Shown in pieces: positions 4,784 through 5,426 of a stretch of DNA of 5,426 bases. A program made the position numbers and the translations under genes. This DNA comes from Methanoregulaceae archaeon (GTDB lineage: Archaea; Halobacteriota; Methanomicrobia; Methanomicrobiales; Methanospirillaceae), in NCBI GenBank assembly GCA_013331215.1, contig DUGU01000061.1:1-5426 (forward strand). The letters run 5' to 3'. A model generated the notes under the pieces. It worked only from the letters and a program-made list of their open reading frames with translations. It did not search any database and was not told the DNA's origin. The first letter of the stretch is position 1, and every line of letters starts with the position of its first letter.

Positions 4784-5426
4784 ATGGGATCCACGCTTGT
4801 AGAGAAGGTCTTTTCGAGCCGCTGCGGGACAGATATCCGCGCCGGCGAGGTCGTGATGGCCCCGGTCGACGCCGCGATGATCCACGACATCACGGGCCCG
4901 CTCGCGATCCGGACTTTCCGCGAGATGGGCGGCGAGCACGTTTTCGACCCGGCCCGGGTCGTAATGCTCTTCGACCACCAGGTGCCGGCGGACTCGATCG
5001 CCGCAGCCGAGAACCAGGCGTTCATGCGCCGGTTCGCGGTCGAGCAGGGGATCCTGAACTACGACCTCCGCGAGGGGGTCTGCCACCAGGTCGTACTCGA
5101 GAAGGGGAAGGCCGCGCCGGGCGAGATCGTGATCGGCTCGGACTCGCACACCTGCATGTACGGCGCGGCCGGTGCGTTCGCGACCGGGGTCGGTTCGACC
5201 GACATGGGCTTCGCCCTCCGCTTCGGCGCGCTCTACTTCCGCGTGCCCGAGACGGTCCGGGCGATCGCGACCGGGGGGTTCCCCGAGCGCGTGGGACCGA
5301 AAGACCTGATCCTCGCGATCGTCGGCGACATCGGCGCGGACGGCGCGACGTACCGCGCGGTCGAGTTCGGCGGCGAGGCGATCTCCGGCATGGGGATGGC
5401 CGGCCGCATGACCCTCTGCAACATGG
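4784..5426 (+). CDS. 3-isopropylmalate dehydratase / homoaconitase large subunit (partial, C-terminus off the right edge)
   Basis: This is the first 214 residues of an aconitase-family large subunit, which with a separate small subunit and a [4Fe-4S] cluster moves a hydroxyl group by dehydration and rehydration. In methanogens one paralogue serves leucine synthesis (2- to 3-isopropylmalate) and another the homoaconitase steps of 2-oxoacid chain elongation toward coenzyme B. Visible family motifs are MIHDITGP (32-39), FDHQVPAD (63-70), NYDLREGVCHQVV (92-104) and the aconitase signature GSDSHTCMYGA (118-128), then GVGSTDM (135-141), the archaeal-type variant. C124 lies within the signature; the later cluster cysteines of this family are beyond the edge. 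Full length is about 420 residues, so about half is present. The ATG at 4784 gives the normal N-terminus (VEKVFSSRCG). Substrate cannot be settled from this half, because specificity is thought to depend on a loop in the small subunit, so no leuC or hacA symbol is given. Confidence 0.93.
   Translation, partial: MGSTLVEKVFSSRCGTDIRAGEVVMAPVDAAMIHDITGPLAIRTFREMGGEHVFDPARVVMLFDHQVPADSIAAAENQAFMRRFAVEQGILNYDLREGVCHQVVLEKGKAAPGEIVIGSDSHTCMYGAAGAFATGVGSTDMGFALRFGALYFRVPETVRAIATGGFPERVGPKDLILAIVGDIGADGATYRAVEFGGEAISGMGMAGRMTLCNM

Noticed and set aside
4610..5149. Minus-strand frame crossing the helicase end, the intergenic region and the dehydratase start
   Set aside because: It is antisense to two well-identified genes and reads through a promoter; no domain is recognisable.
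5273..5284. GGGGGGTTCCCC hairpin-like sequence in the dehydratase gene
   Set aside because: It has a two-base loop and is in a conserved-looking coding region (TGGFPE); explained by codon choice in GC-rich DNA.
1..5426. CRISPR array, insertion sequence, tRNA, toxin-antitoxin or defence locus
   Set aside because: No spaced direct repeats, terminal inverted repeats with transposase, cloverleaf or small paired genes are seen; gaps between genes are only 51 and 76 bases.

Overview
The window reads as a piece of a GC-rich euryarchaeal chromosome, most likely a methanogen of the Methanomicrobiales (Methanoculleus-like; the genus is inferred, not shown). Reasons: both promoter regions have AT-rich TATA-box elements at archaeal spacing; a Ski2-like helicase of the archaea-specific type is present; the isopropylmalate dehydratase/homoaconitase subunit is of the archaeal type; and hypF points to a [NiFe]-hydrogenase user. 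About 97% of the window is coding.

Layout. (1) Positions 1-1350, minus strand: the first 450 residues of HypF, the carbamoyltransferase for the CN ligands of [NiFe] hydrogenases; the rest lies beyond the left edge. (2) Positions 1351-1401: a 51-base divergent promoter region with two TATA-like elements, a perfect 14-base palindrome, an 11-base palindrome next to the hypF start, and a good Shine-Dalgarno for the rightward gene. (3) Positions 1402-4707, plus strand: three tightly packed genes. A small two-headed winged-helix regulator (170 aa) overlaps by 17 bases a second HTH regulator with a large uncharacterised C-terminal domain (269 aa), which overlaps by 4 bases (ATGA) a 667-aa zinc-knuckle DEAD/DEAH helicase resembling archaeal ASH-Ski2/COG1202 proteins. 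The overlaps imply one cotranscribed and translationally coupled unit. (4) Positions 4708-4783: a short intergenic region with an 8+8 base inverted repeat spanning the helicase stop and a TATA box. (5) Position 4784 to the right edge: the N-terminal half of a 3-isopropylmalate dehydratase/homoaconitase large subunit (leucine or coenzyme B/2-oxoacid chain elongation).

The genes do not form one pathway. hypF and the dehydratase are metabolic or maturation genes flanking a regulator-regulator-helicase operon. That operon is the most interesting part: it suggests a link between transcriptional regulation and RNA (or DNA) remodelling, but its target is unknown. I see no mobile element, CRISPR array, tRNA, rRNA or defence island, and I do not claim a wholly new system here.
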